The notes: generated from the letters alone by a model not told the origin. A stretch of 64,000 nucleotides of DNA from Histomonas meleagridis (GCA_020186115.1 WSYJ01000060.1:2852001-2916000), one strand, 5' to 3'; counted from the first letter of the stretch, positions 10,860-21,175 are shown. Made by a program: numbers and translations.

Positions 10860-11465
10860 ATGGTTTTCGATCCTGACTTTGGGATTTCTTCATGGTACTT
10901 GAAACCAACATTCTTTCTGAAAATAGTTTGTGGAATTATTTCAGGAGCTTTCCTTATATATCTGATTATTCTTGATGTTATGGTAAATGATGTATTTTTC
11001 CCAGTTGCATGTACTGGAACACCAAGAAACATTGCTATAACAATAACAATCTTTTTACTTCTTATTTGCATTCTGTATCCAATTTATGCATTTAAGTTTG
11101 GCCAATACAAAGTTTATGGATTGATCGGATTTTCTGTATTTGCAGTTATAATATTAGTGTTATCAATATCATACGCAGTAAGTTTCGCAGGTTCTCAAGT
11201 TTTTGATAAATATTATGAAAAAGCAATGACATATGCTTCAACCCATCCAAAAGAATCTCGAACCGATTACTTTAAAGAGGCAACAAAGTATGAACTTGCT
11301 ACAAGTGATCTTGAAAGAAGAAAATCTTGCCTAACTTACTTTAATAACAGGCTTCATGATGCAGGAGAAATCGTTCTTGGACTTTCAGTCACTTGCTTTA
11401 TTTTGTTTGTTTTAGTTGAAGGCGTTTTCTACATAAAAGGCGAAAGCTATCAAGCTCTTACATAA
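10860..11465 (+). CDS. Four-helix membrane protein, MARVEL-like topology
   Basis: The 201-residue protein has four predicted membrane helices at about residues 19-42, 57-78, 84-108 and 170-192. A ~60-residue hydrophilic loop lies between helices 3 and 4 and contains two cysteines or fewer. There is no signal peptide. The topology resembles MARVEL or tetraspan vesicle proteins, but no family motif is certain. ATG at 10860; the stop sits in TAAAAT. Hypothetical membrane protein, possibly of the endomembrane system. Confidence 0.75.
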   Translation: MVFDPDFGISSWYLKPTFFLKIVCGIISGAFLIYLIILDVMVNDVFFPVACTGTPRNIAITITIFLLLICILYPIYAFKFGQYKVYGLIGFSVFAVIILVLSISYAVSFAGSQVFDKYYEKAMTYASTHPKESRTDYFKEATKYELATSDLERRKSCLTYFNNRLHDAGEIVLGLSVTCFILFVLVEGVFYIKGESYQALT

Positions 11466-11642
11466 AATTCAATAAAAAATTTTAAATTCAGAAACTTTTT
11501 ATGCCAACAATTTTCTTAAAAATTAATTATGGCATTATTTAAAGGTTTCCATTTAACAAATGGAAAAATAAAAATTTATTTTATGTTTATTTATTAACAC
11601 ATTGTTGAAAACGATTAAGCATTTTTCGTTTTGAAATTTAAG

Positions 11643-12716
11643 TTAACTCAGTAATTGGCTTGGATCAGTAATTATTCTTCCTTGTGTTCTTTCAACCATC
11701 CCTCTAAGCTTACCACATGCATGAGAAAAATCAATATCATCCTCAACAATTAAATACACAGTCAAACCCGATTCAACAATTTCTTTTTCTGCTGATAAAA
11801 TTGCATCAAAAATAATTTGCTTCGGATTACAAAAAGTGCCGCTTCCCAATAGAGTAAGAAAACAAACATTTGAACCGTCGTATCCAGGAAACAAAACAGA
11901 GTTTTCCCAAGCTGCTAGAATGGTTGCTTTGTATTCTGCTGAAAGTAGGAACTGGGAAAGTTGAAATGTGAAATTATTTGAAACAACATTATCTTGAAAT
12001 GAAAAAGCTGATGCAAAAACATGGTGTACAAACTGTGGTTGATCCAAAAACAAATAGCCATTTTTTATGGATTTTAAAATAACTTGACAATTTTGATGAA
12101 CACCAACTTGATAATTATCAAGATCACCCCAATTAAACTCAGTATTTTCAAAATCTTTGGATTCTGCTTCATCGATAAATGCATACCCATGTTGAACTCG
12201 GATTGGTGTATTGGATAACAAATTAATTTCTTCTCCAAGTTGGCCTGCTGAGTGAACATAGTAATTACGATAAAGTAATGATGCACATGTAGAAAGAGAG
12301 GCTTGGGTTCCACGAAGTTTGTCATATGAATAACATGAAATTCCATTTACTGCACTTTGAGATGGGCTTATGAAGTGAAGACAATTAAACTGAGAATCAA
12401 TTTGGAATGTTGCTCCTTGAAATTCTTTCATTGATTGAAGAATCGTAATGTTTGATAAATTTAAATTGTTTGTTTTGAGTGAGCTATTTTTAACAATGTT
12501 AAATGATCCATTTCCTCTAATAGCTAGTCCTTGAAATGATGATAGTGTTCTTTCTTTAAATATACCAGCTTGTATTTGAAAATTTGTTGATTTAAAAATG
12601 ATCATTACATTTTCTTCTTCTTCTTGATCAAGCAGCCATTTGTCAATATTTTCAAGTGTTTCGGTAAAACCAAAAACATCTTTGAACCAATCGTTTTTAT
12701 TTGTGGTGTGCAACAA
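11643..12716 (-). CDS. Macrodomain-like protein, 5' end unresolved
   Basis: The frame is open from 12716 for 357 codons, but position 12716 is TTG and no in-frame ATG occurs before Met38 (IIFKSTNF). The segment before it (NDWFKDVFGFTE) looks conserved and coding, so the true start is either just upstream in a separate exon or has been lost. The C-terminal half has the pattern ATILAAWENSVLFPGYDG followed by LTLLGSGTFCNPKQIIFDAI. This resembles the glycine-rich loop and preceding strand of macrodomain-like proteins, which bind or hydrolyse ADP-ribose derivatives. That assignment is tentative. Upstream sequence ends in TTTTTTCAG, acceptor-like, but lacks the ACTAAC branch motif of known trichomonad introns. 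Confidence 0.6.
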   Translation of the reverse strand: MLHTTNKNDWFKDVFGFTETLENIDKWLLDQEEEENVMIIFKSTNFQIQAGIFKERTLSSFQGLAIRGNGSFNIVKNSSLKTNNLNLSNITILQSMKEFQGATFQIDSQFNCLHFISPSQSAVNGISCYSYDKLRGTQASLSTCASLLYRNYYVHSAGQLGEEINLLSNTPIRVQHGYAFIDEAESKDFENTEFNWGDLDNYQVGVHQNCQVILKSIKNGYLFLDQPQFVHHVFASAFSFQDNVVSNNFTFQLSQFLLSAEYKATILAAWENSVLFPGYDGSNVCFLTLLGSGTFCNPKQIIFDAILSAEKEIVESGLTVYLIVEDDIDFSHACGKLRGMVERTQGRIITDPSQLLS

Positions 12717-12966
12717 CTGAAAAAAATTTTTGTTTTATTTGAGAAGCTTTGTTTGAACAAAAAAATTAAGATTTTGCTTAACAAATGTTTTGTTTCATAC
12801 TATTAATAGTTAACTTCAATTTTTTTTTGTTTTAAAATCCATTTTTTTTGCCTCAAATATAATCAGAGATCCCACATACTATTAAAGATTAACTTAAAAG
12901 TTCAGATGAAAAACAAAAGTTAACTTGTTTACTTCATTCACAATGACGCAAAAACATGATCATTTC

Positions 12967-13740
12967 TTATTGTTGAGTTACAAAATTCAACATTTTGGAT
13001 ACCATTGGCGAATAAGTCATATAACCCTTACTTGGTGTTGGGCTTTTCAAGGAAGCATTAGATAGTGCGTTTGGAAGTGGACGAAGGACTCTTTGGCGTG
13101 CTCTAAATTCTTCGAAATTTTGCTTATACAGCGCAGTTTCTCTGACAAGCTCACCATTTTTACGGTAAGTATCATCAAGCATTCTAACATATCCTCCTTC
13201 GCAATATTCTTGATGTTGGCTGTAAAAACCACGATAACCACCATCAAGAACATAAATATGTGGATAGAATAAATTAGGATGAATGTTCATGTTACGGTCT
13301 ATTTCACGGAACATTTGTGCTACTTCTGGTCCTCTATTATGAGAAAATTCGCAATGAAATACTATGACGGAATTTGGAATTATTTTGTTGAAGAACATAC
13401 TCATGATCATCTCTGGCGAATTTGCGTTCATTGCTCCTTGAATATGACCTCCATTATATTCATATGAAAATCGAGCATCAATTATGTATAATTGATCGAA
13501 ATAATTATCATAAACACCATCTAAAAGATCACAAAGCGTGTCACCAGTGATCCTTAAGATAGCATCTGAATGTGGAAGAGTTGGAATGAAATGTTGTCTT
13601 CTTGGAGAATTAGGAGAACCAAACAAAATCTCTTGCATATTTCTTGGTGGCCTAGGAGATTCGTCAAATTGGGGAAGTGGGAATGATCCGCGGATAGGAG
13701 AGGAAGAAGTTCTTGCAAAATTCATTTTGATTAACGTCAT
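12967..13740 (-). CDS. CDC25-type dual-specificity phosphatase (rhodanese fold)
   Basis: The 257-residue protein has a Ser/Pro-rich N-terminus and a rhodanese/CDC25 domain from about residue 65. Signatures include LYIIDARFSYEYNGGHIQGA and the catalytic loop HCEFSHNRGP around residues 128-138, which matches the CDC25 pattern HCEFSxxRGP with nucleophilic Cys and Arg intact. YVLDGGYRGFY and the following Tyr/Met region are also typical. CDC25 removes inhibitory phosphates from cyclin-dependent kinases at mitotic entry. The N-terminus holds SPR/SP sites and the C-terminus SPTPSK, plausible CDK sites. ATG at 13740; an alternative ATG lies at 13725. The catalytic domain is full length. Confidence 0.93.
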   Translation of the reverse strand: MTLIKMNFARTSSSPIRGSFPLPQFDESPRPPRNMQEILFGSPNSPRRQHFIPTLPHSDAILRITGDTLCDLLDGVYDNYFDQLYIIDARFSYEYNGGHIQGAMNANSPEMIMSMFFNKIIPNSVIVFHCEFSHNRGPEVAQMFREIDRNMNIHPNLFYPHIYVLDGGYRGFYSQHQEYCEGGYVRMLDDTYRKNGELVRETALYKQNFEEFRARQRVLRPLPNALSNASLKSPTPSKGYMTYSPMVSKMLNFVTQQ

Positions 13741-14302
13741 ATGCTAAACGTACGGAATCTCAAAAAATTGACAGAAACTGTCAAAACCACTTTTTATCAC
13801 AAGAACAAATCTGATTGTGAATAAATTTGAAATAAACCTTAGAACATACATTATCAAGTAAAAGCTAATAATAAGATAGATTAGAACCATTAGTTTGTTG
13901 CAGATGACTAAAAAGTGCGGTCCTATCTTAACATTCAAATAATTTTTCAACTTTGCTGAACAATGGTCAAATTTCTTATTTGTAACCACATTTAGAAGTT
14001 TTTAACCTTGCTATTATAATTTGTAAATTAGTAGTTTCAATTTCGAATGTAATAATTTTGTTCATTGATGCATCAAGTGTTGCAGAACCTTTTTTTCAAT
14101 AAACATTGTAATTAGTGTAGAGGTAATATTATAATTATTATAATATAATGGAACTTTTTAAAATATTCTTTTGTTAAATGACAAAGGAATCAAACACAAA
14201 ATGTCGAATTTACAAGCGCGGTGGCGATCATTTTACCAGATATTATAAATAAAATTGCAATATTTTAAATTTTTTATTAACATAAAGTGCAATTATTTTA
14301 TT
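13741..14302. other. Intergenic, no gene seen
   Basis: AT-rich. An 81-codon open stretch on the minus strand (13744-13989) begins with GTG and has no coding character beyond hydrophobic codons, so it is not called. Confidence 0.4.
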
Positions 14303-15556
14303 TTAGTCATCAGAGAAATTAGAAACAGCTGCATTTGCGAGATTTGATATTTCTTCATTTTCTGAAATTGTTAAATCGAGAACGCAATTTATTAATGTCT
14401 GTTCAAATGTAAATTCTTTATTTTGTTGTAATAATATTACAACCTTTAATAACATTAATTGTATGCAGGCAGAACCACCTTCAAAAAATAGTGGAAAAAT
14501 TTCTAAAATATTGTTTTCCAAGAAAAACCCCAGAACTTCATTTGGTGCGAAAAGAATCAATTTGCAAATAAGATTCAAAGCAATTAACCTATTTTTAAAC
14601 GAAGATTTATCTAAAATACTTAACAACAGCATGTGAAAATCTCTCATTTTTACAAATGGCTCAACAGAAATATTAAATGTTAAAAGTAAAAACGCATATT
14701 TATCATTTTTTTTCAACGCATAAAAAAATATTTCTAAAAAAGGTGTTTTCGTTAATAATTCAAAGGATCCAAGACCTTTGATGCAAACTACAAGAAGATG
14801 CATAAGAACATATTTTTCAACATCATCGAGATTTGGACGTATATAATTCGAAAGACATTGGATGATTTCAATTGGAAACTGTGGAAGTTGAGGAATAATT
14901 TGAATTAATGATTCCATAGATGAAATGGACAAATTGGTATCTGTTCCGTTGGTTATAATGTTGAAAAGAAAGGTAATAAAAGCATTTGAATCAATGGCAT
15001 TAGGATTAATAAAAAGAACAGTGGTTGTGAAATCAATTAAATTATGTGATGGTTTGGTAGATATGATTCGTTCTGTTAAATTTGGTAATAATGTAATATA
15101 ATGAGGCTTTAATTTGATGATGTGCTTGAGAATTTTAAGTGAAAATTCATTTTCAAAATAAAAATAAACTAATTGAAGAAAATGAGGTTGTGAAAAAAAC
15201 TCAAGATAATAATTTGAATCTCCATATGAAACGAGTTCGTAAATAATACGTAAAAGAATCTGTATAATATCAAGTGATTGTCCTGATTGGGGATCAAGAA
15301 GAATAAGAAATGGTTCAAAGTAAGAAAAAGGAATGATATGAAAAACATGTGAAAATCCATCGAGCAATGATAGCAATATATAATATTTATTACTTTTTTC
15401 AAAATTTAATCGAGACAATAAATCAATCATTACTTCATGTGAAATATAAGATGAAACTTGTGATTTATCTTCTTGGATAATGTTTGATTTTGAGTTTAGC
15501 TTTTCTTGAATTTGATTCGGCTTTTTTTCATTTCCAAGCATTTTATCACAAAACAT
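14303..15556 (-). CDS. Helical-repeat (ARM/HEAT-like) protein, hypothetical
   Basis: The 417-residue protein consists of successive amphipathic helices with Leu/Ile/Phe-rich hydrophobic faces (such as NRLIALNLICKLILFAPNEV), consistent with an armadillo-like solenoid. A short polar N-terminal tail rich in Lys/Asn/Ser precedes it. It is of the same general type as the products at 25033-27543 and 37109-38239, though not clearly homologous by eye. Probably a protein-interaction scaffold; no specific partner can be inferred. ATG at 15556. The stop is in TAAAATAAAATAA, which also holds a polyadenylation-like signal. Confidence 0.75.
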   Translation of the reverse strand: MFCDKMLGNEKKPNQIQEKLNSKSNIIQEDKSQVSSYISHEVMIDLLSRLNFEKSNKYYILLSLLDGFSHVFHIIPFSYFEPFLILLDPQSGQSLDIIQILLRIIYELVSYGDSNYYLEFFSQPHFLQLVYFYFENEFSLKILKHIIKLKPHYITLLPNLTERIISTKPSHNLIDFTTTVLFINPNAIDSNAFITFLFNIITNGTDTNLSISSMESLIQIIPQLPQFPIEIIQCLSNYIRPNLDDVEKYVLMHLLVVCIKGLGSFELLTKTPFLEIFFYALKKNDKYAFLLLTFNISVEPFVKMRDFHMLLLSILDKSSFKNRLIALNLICKLILFAPNEVLGFFLENNILEIFPLFFEGGSACIQLMLLKVVILLQQNKEFTFEQTLINCVLDLTISENEEISNLANAAVSNFSDD

Positions 15557-16370
15557 ATTTAACGTCTTTTAACGGTCGTCATTAATCGGAATTTCATTTA
15601 ACTTTAACAATTTTTATACTTCATAGCCTTTTAAAACAACAATATGAAAGAATTTTTAATAGCATGTTATCATTTTTATCATGAAATCATGTTTGTTTAG
15701 GGAAACAATTGTTTACAAAGCTTGTTTGCCTTTAAAACAAAAGAAAATTGGGTATATGACCATTTGGGGAAGCTTCTAATAACGTCCCTCTTACCTCGTG
15801 TTTTTGATCATTAATTTTCTAAAAAATTAATTATTTTTGTATGAACATTAAAAGATGCTTTCATATGTGATGTTTTAAATAAATTAAATAATTTCCAAAT
15901 ATTATTTTAAAACATTATATCAACAAAATAATTATTAAATAAAAAAAGTAAGTTTCTTTAGAATTAATATCATTTCTGTTTTATTCATGAAATAATTTAA
16001 CTATTTCCACATGACTTTGTTTACAAGCAAGCATAATTATTCAATATAATTTTAAATCATAAATATTAACAACAATTAAAATGAACAAATGTCTTTAATT
16101 CTTTCATAAAATTTAAATATATTTCAAAATCATTCTTTTGCATAACAATACAGATAAAAATAAATTGACTTAATATGACTCAAATTAAGTCATAGTTATA
16201 ACTGTTATAACTATATTAAAAGAATAAGGACAACTAAAAACAAACATGGAAATAATTGAATGAACCGTTGTAACTCAAAGTGTTCGAACACTTCGTTCCT
16301 CAGCGATGCGAACAATGAAACCGTTAACAAAACGTTGCGAAATATTTTCAAACAAAACCGTTTATTCGGC
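15557..16370. other. Long intergenic region, no gene seen
   Basis: About 810 bp of AT-rich sequence between two minus-strand genes. TTTTAACGG near 15571 resembles a Myb site (TAACGG), a weak single match. No tRNA, repeat copy or ORF with coding features was found. Confidence 0.4.
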
Positions 16371-18530
16371 TCATACAGACGATGTATCAGTTTCATATGT
16401 TTCAGTTTCAGTTTCATAAGAAGTTGAATAAACTGACGAAGTCTCAGCCTCTGTTTCATACGAAGTATCGCTTGACTCGCTTGAATCTGACGATGACGAA
16501 TCGCTTTTCTTCTTGTCTTCATTCTCCTTCTTCTCTTCTGAAGATGCTCCTTCACTTGTTTCGCTACTTTCGCTCTTTAGCGTCGGCGGTAGTGCAGTCG
16601 TCGCTTCCATTTTCTTCGACGATGACGCATCGCTACTTGTTTCGCTGCTCTCCTTCTTTGGCGTAGGCGACTTCAGCGGCTTCTTTCTCTCCGGCGTTTC
16701 GCTACTTGTTTCGGCGCTTTCGCTCTTTGACATTTCCTCATTATCGGACGATGACTTATCATTCGTTTGTTTCTTATTCTTATTATTTGACGACTCATCA
16801 CTTGTGTCGCTGCTTTCGCTGTTTTCCTTCTTTGGCGTTGGAGGCTTTGGAATCGGTACTTTCTTCTTCTTTGACGACTCATCACTTGTGTCGCTGCTTT
16901 CACTGTTTTCCTTCTTTGGCGTTGGAGGCTTTGGAATCGGTACTTTCTTCTTCTTGTTCTTCGACGATGACTCATCGCTTGTGTCGCTTCCACTTTTTTC
17001 TTTCTTTGACGTTACCTTCATTGGCGGCTTCGGCAAAGGCGCCTTTCTTTTGTTTTCGTTTTCGTTCTCGTTTTTAAGTTCGTTCGGATTCGAATATCGC
17101 ATTACGTCATTGAAACGAATCGGCTGATCTAACGAGACAGAGTTAATGGAATGTTGCACAGGTTTCGCCATTTCTTTAAGACGTTCTCTTCTTCGTAACA
17201 TTTTCATCTCTTGCTCTTGTGTTAGCGGCACTTCTGGTCCAATTGTTTGCACTAAATAATCGAACATTCGTGCAGCATATCGATCGGGTGGAACACAGCT
17301 CATTTGATCATGCGCATAAACAATTGATTTGAACGCATGCTCAGCCTTTTTACGAGAGTTATAGCTCTGTAAGAAGTCGATGATACCGATGAAATAGACC
17401 TCTGAGATCGGCTCGTCTAACTCAGTACTTCCTCGTAAGCCGCCGCAATATGATAATAATTTTTGCTTATCTGTAGGGGCAAATGGCATAACTGCTAACG
17501 TTTGTTTGGAGCTTTCGGCAATGCTGACAACACCTTTGACTGTCGGCTCCAGTTTCTTCTTTTTGGCGCCATGCTTTTGTAATTTCTTTCGGACAATAAC
17601 TGAGTTACCATTATAACGTGACTGGCTGGAAATGTTCGGAGTGAAGATACTTAAGATTTCGATCTTTTCGCCAGGAGCTGGATGCATAATCGGTGAATCG
17701 GGATTAAATTGATGAATTCCAATAAGTAAAGAATAGTCCATTAGGCCACAGGATGATAAGAAGTTGGTGTCATCAAGTAATTGGGTACGTAAAAGAGTCC
17801 AATCGCGTGGGCCGATCGAAAGATATCGCTTCTCAGCAAATTCCGTATCTTTCATGGTGACTCCAGGCTTATCTTTCTTCTCTGGTGCTACATGCCGATT
17901 AACAGTTGAGCCTTTAAGATCAAATTTATATTTAAGTTGGAATCCAATTGGAAAAACATTGTTCATAATAACAAACCGGATCGGACGGCCCATGGATGTT
18001 TGTGAACGGTAAACTCCAAAGAATTGATTAACTAGAGTATCTGGATGAGTAGAAACATATTGATAATACTTTGGTAAAATTCGACGTAGAACCGCTAATT
18101 CATCTTTGGTTAATGTCTTGAGTACATAGCGGCCATCCCAGGTATAGAAAAACATAGCGCCACTTCGGCCAATTGTTTTTAATTCGGACATCATATAATC
18201 AGCTGTAAGAGAAACAAGATATTCATCATCAGTTATTCCAAAAAGATGGCGCAAATGCATGAAAACAACTGGTGCGTATGTTTTGAATTTATAATCGTAA
18301 TTACCATGATGAGCAGGAGCATAGTGATTACCTTCACGTGGGATATCAATTTTTTCATATTCATTAAAATGGAAACCTTGTAGTTTAGCAAGAGGTTGTG
18401 CAGATATTCTACTAACATGAACGCGAATACCAAGGAGCATTCCATATACACGATCATAGCTTTTGGAATCAGTTTCAACAGCGCGCCCAATCGCAGGCGC
18501 CTCGCTGTAGTCGCTTTGCCTTCTGTCCAT
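16371..18530 (-). CDS. Phosphatidylinositol-4-phosphate 5-kinase family enzyme
   Basis: The protein has 719 residues. The PIPK catalytic domain spans about residues 20-430: GRSGAMFFYTWDGRYVLKTL (nucleotide-binding region with the catalytic Lys), KFDLKGSTVNRH near 203, the MDYSLLIGIH motif near 261, and the metal-binding IGIIDFLQSYNSRKKAEH near 380. The activation-loop region SCVPPDRYAARMFDYL follows. It should make PtdIns(4,5)P2 (or a related lipid) at membranes, feeding trafficking and actin control. The remaining ~250 residues are a disordered Ser/Glu/Asp/Lys tail with a tandem PKPPTPKKENSESSDTSDES repeat and a terminal Tyr/Glu/Thr run. The tail may be a phosphorylated, phosphoregulatory or scaffolding segment (inference). 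The gene is more GC-rich than most of the window. ATG at 18530, stop TGA. Confidence 0.95.
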   Translation of the reverse strand: MDRRQSDYSEAPAIGRAVETDSKSYDRVYGMLLGIRVHVSRISAQPLAKLQGFHFNEYEKIDIPREGNHYAPAHHGNYDYKFKTYAPVVFMHLRHLFGITDDEYLVSLTADYMMSELKTIGRSGAMFFYTWDGRYVLKTLTKDELAVLRRILPKYYQYVSTHPDTLVNQFFGVYRSQTSMGRPIRFVIMNNVFPIGFQLKYKFDLKGSTVNRHVAPEKKDKPGVTMKDTEFAEKRYLSIGPRDWTLLRTQLLDDTNFLSSCGLMDYSLLIGIHQFNPDSPIMHPAPGEKIEILSIFTPNISSQSRYNGNSVIVRKKLQKHGAKKKKLEPTVKGVVSIAESSKQTLAVMPFAPTDKQKLLSYCGGLRGSTELDEPISEVYFIGIIDFLQSYNSRKKAEHAFKSIVYAHDQMSCVPPDRYAARMFDYLVQTIGPEVPLTQEQEMKMLRRRERLKEMAKPVQHSINSVSLDQPIRFNDVMRYSNPNELKNENENENKRKAPLPKPPMKVTSKKEKSGSDTSDESSSKNKKKKVPIPKPPTPKKENSESSDTSDESSKKKKVPIPKPPTPKKENSESSDTSDESSNNKNKKQTNDKSSSDNEEMSKSESAETSSETPERKKPLKSPTPKKESSETSSDASSSKKMEATTALPPTLKSESSETSEGASSEEKKENEDKKKSDSSSSDSSESSDTSYETEAETSSVYSTSYETETETYETDTSSV
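16787..16954 (-). repeat. 84-bp tandem duplication in the PIP kinase tail
   Basis: Two adjacent 84-bp units (16787-16870, 16871-16954) encode a 28-residue block with VPIPKPPTPKKENSESSDTS. The units are nearly identical at nucleotide level, so the duplication is recent. Further, more diverged PTPKK and TSDESS blocks lie on both sides. The period is a multiple of three and keeps the frame. Confidence 0.85.
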
Positions 18531-19019
18531 TTTCCTTCTAGTGCTTTTTCAACAGAAATTTCGGTTTTTCACCTAAACAAAAAAGTGGAGGAACCATACC
18601 CACAAAGAGGTTATTTCCAACGATACAAATTCTGGAAAAAAACCCGCGAAAATTTTAACACGAAAAGTGTCAGTGAATAAGATTACAACTATTTAATTTT
18701 TTTCTTTTGATTTTGCTGTCTGCATAATGACATTTTATTTTATCATTCAATGAGCAAATAATATAAAAAGATATACTTTAGAAACTTCACTATCAAAAAA
18801 TATAATAAGGATGAAAAATTAAAATAATCTATTGATTTGTTTGCAAATTCATAATATAAAATACATTTGACATGAGCATTACACTTAAAACTTTGTGAAA
18901 ATGATATAAGCTTTTGTGAATAAATTTCTCCCTAATCGCTCGTGCTGGTTTTTAGTTTTCATGATTTATTTCCTTTGAACTCGAAACTTCAACAAAGTAA
19001 AAAAACGTTTTTTCTCCAA
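18531..19019. other. Divergent intergenic region
   Basis: Shared upstream region of the PIP kinase (-) and the TPR gene (+). The part next to the kinase ATG is relatively GC-rich, the rest AT-rich. The plus-strand frame from 18942 into the TPR gene lacks an ATG before 19020. Confidence 0.5.
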
Positions 19020-19892
19020 ATGGAAAGCCAAAAGCGTTTTACGAACCAAACGCGCTTTTCACGAAATCAAATCGAATCTTCTGCACGCAGGCTTTCACAA
19101 CCAAAAAAACAGTTTTTTTCAAATCAGACGAATGATGAAGATTTTGCTAAAGCATATTTCAAAGCTAATCCAAATATTTCTCTTGACCTCCGCTCTCCAG
19201 AAGAAAAACTTTATGATATTAATTATCAACTTCAAAACTTTGATCTTGACATACAAGAAAAATACAAAGCACTTTTACAAAAGATGACTCTTGTTGAAAT
19301 TGCTTACGGAACTGAATCCTATGAAGCACTTCAATCGCATTACGATCTTGGTCTTTTTTATAATGAAAATAATCGACCAGAAAGTGCTCTTCGTCATTTA
19401 ACCAAAGCAAAGGCCATCCAAGATAATATTAACATCACTTCTTCTGAAAGAATTTCAATTTCTATTGAGATGATTAATTCTTATCTTATTCTTCGAAATA
19501 AAGAAGATCGAGTTGAAGCACAAAAAACGATTGCCAAAGCGAGTGAAGAAATGCAGCTCATATTAAATGTTAATATAGAAGATCTTGAGTTAAGTTATAA
19601 GCGTGATTATGTTGTTGCCAAAGTTTTAGCAACAAAAAGGAAATTTGAAGAATCGCTAAAAATGTACGAAATGGCATATAATGAATTGATTAAAATAAAA
19701 CAAAACAAATGCTGCATTGAATGCGGTCATATACTTTTCGAAATGGCTAAGGTTGCCGATGAATTAAGTGAAAATGAAAAAGCAATTAAATATTATAAAG
19801 AGTCACAAATGATATTTAATGAACTTGGAATGGAAGATACATATGCACTCGTTACATACAGGTTGTCTAAATTTAATAACAAAAATATTTAA
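19020..19892 (+). CDS. TPR-repeat protein
   Basis: The protein has 290 residues from the ATG at 19020 (MESQKRFTNQTRF). The N-terminal ~60 residues are basic and polar. TPR-like helical hairpins follow, including EALQSHYDLGLFYNENNRPE / SALRHLTKAKAIQ near residues 105-140 and CGHILFEMAKVADELSENEKA / IKYYKESQMIF near the C-terminus. The shape is reminiscent of TTC23-type axonemal or ciliary TPR proteins, but this is only an impression. Likely a protein-protein adaptor in the cytoplasm or flagellar apparatus. Open to the TAA at 19890-19892. Confidence 0.75.
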   Translation: MESQKRFTNQTRFSRNQIESSARRLSQPKKQFFSNQTNDEDFAKAYFKANPNISLDLRSPEEKLYDINYQLQNFDLDIQEKYKALLQKMTLVEIAYGTESYEALQSHYDLGLFYNENNRPESALRHLTKAKAIQDNINITSSERISISIEMINSYLILRNKEDRVEAQKTIAKASEEMQLILNVNIEDLELSYKRDYVVAKVLATKRKFEESLKMYEMAYNELIKIKQNKCCIECGHILFEMAKVADELSENEKAIKYYKESQMIFNELGMEDTYALVTYRLSKFNNKNI

Positions 19893-20286
19893 TTTGTTTG
19901 TTTGTATAGAAATAAACGTTTTATTGAAATCTTTTTTTCAGCAAAATTGAAAATGATAAATTATTTTCATAATAAAAAAAATTATAATTAAAAAAAACCA
20001 AAATTATTGGTTTAAACTATCTCTTAATAGTTTCACTCGTCAGTCAGAATGATAATAGAATTCTATTTTTTAAATATAAAATTTTATATTGATTCATATT
20101 TATCTAATATATTACTATCATAAAAAAAATATGTTTTAAAAATTTATATTAAAATTAGTAAGAAAACCTGATTCAAAGCGTCTATCTCTGATAAACTATA
20201 TTTTTCAATTTCCAATTATTATTTTGAAATATAAAATTATTAAAATAAATTCTAAATCGAATAAATAAACATTTTTAGTATTAACA
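19893..20286. other. Intergenic, no gene seen
   Basis: Very AT-rich stretch between the TPR gene and the ankyrin pseudogene. It could hold degraded ankyrin-gene sequence, but no ankyrin module is readable. Confidence 0.35.
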
Positions 20287-20939
20287 TTAATTCCCTTTTT
20301 CTATTGTTTGGTTAAAATTAAAATTTGTTTGTGATGATATTTCTTGAAGTTTATCTGATTCATCATTTCGTATTGTTTTCGCTAGTTTATTTGGGTTAAC
20401 ACCTTCTTTAATTAAATGTTTATGAAGCTCCCAATTATCTTTTGAAAGTTCATCATAATTTTCTTGGAGTTGTTCCATTAATCTGGGAGAAATATCAGCT
20501 ATTAAACATGTAATTTGTTTTTTTGTTATATGTGCATAATGTGCTAAATAAGGAATCATTTTACTTTTGTTTATTTTTGCTTCACTATTTCATTTTCAAT
20601 AATTTTGTCAACAAGGTAATATGATCCTTGACTATTAATATTTAATAAAAATTGGATAAACATATCGATAACATTATTATTAGATTTTATTTCAATTTTT
20701 TGTAAAAATTCTAAACATAATTTTTCATCATCTTTGGAAATAAAATATGAATAAATAATTCTGCAAATGATATAAAATAATGAATATGAATATTCGACAG
20801 AAAAGTAATTTAGTAGAGTTTTAACTGTTTGTTCTAGATTTTCTTCGTTTAAATCAAAAATAAATTGTTTAAGCTCTTGCAACATTTGGAGATTTTCCTT
20901 ATATTTATTTTTTCTTGTGTGACTTTGAATTCCTCCCAT
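20287..20939 (-). pseudogene. Truncated, frameshifted ankyrin/DUF3447-type gene
   Basis: ATG at 20939 opens a frame to 20571. A one-base slip near 20575-20585 then moves the reading to the frame that runs to 20287. Together they match the N-terminal part of the ankyrin gene at 39799. Compare FIFDLNEEN with IIFDINKEN, and DELSKDNWELHKHLIKEGVN with KELSKNDWKLHKQLIKEGVN. Both copies also share FNQTIE, and there this copy stops (KGN*), with all ankyrin repeats missing. It is a relic of the expanded trichomonad ankyrin family, whose N-terminal helical segment precedes variable ankyrin repeats. Confidence 0.8.
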
Positions 20940-21175
20940 CAAATAATATAGCGTAAAAAGTGAAATGAGTTACCGTTTATCTCTTCTGTTCAGTTTTTTT
21001 AATTTTTTTTAACATATATATGATATGAATTTCCATATCTAAATAGAATATCCATTTCTAAAATATAGCTAATGAAATTATAAGATAAATAATTATAAAA
21101 TTATCAAGTCGAATATTTAAAAATAGAAATTTTCACACATATAAAAACATTTTATTAAGTAACTGTTATAAGATT

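Noticed and set aside
12717..12817. Candidate intron GTTAAG...TTTTTTCAG upstream of the macrodomain-like gene
   Set aside because: 5' site and branch region do not match known trichomonad introns; not annotated as a feature.
13744..13989. Hydrophobic 81-codon minus-strand frame
   Set aside because: GTG start, no neighbours or motifs, probably chance.
16513..17127. Long plus-strand frame opposite the PIP kinase tail
   Set aside because: Mirror of the Ser/Glu/Lys repeat codons; the kinase frame is clearly the real one.
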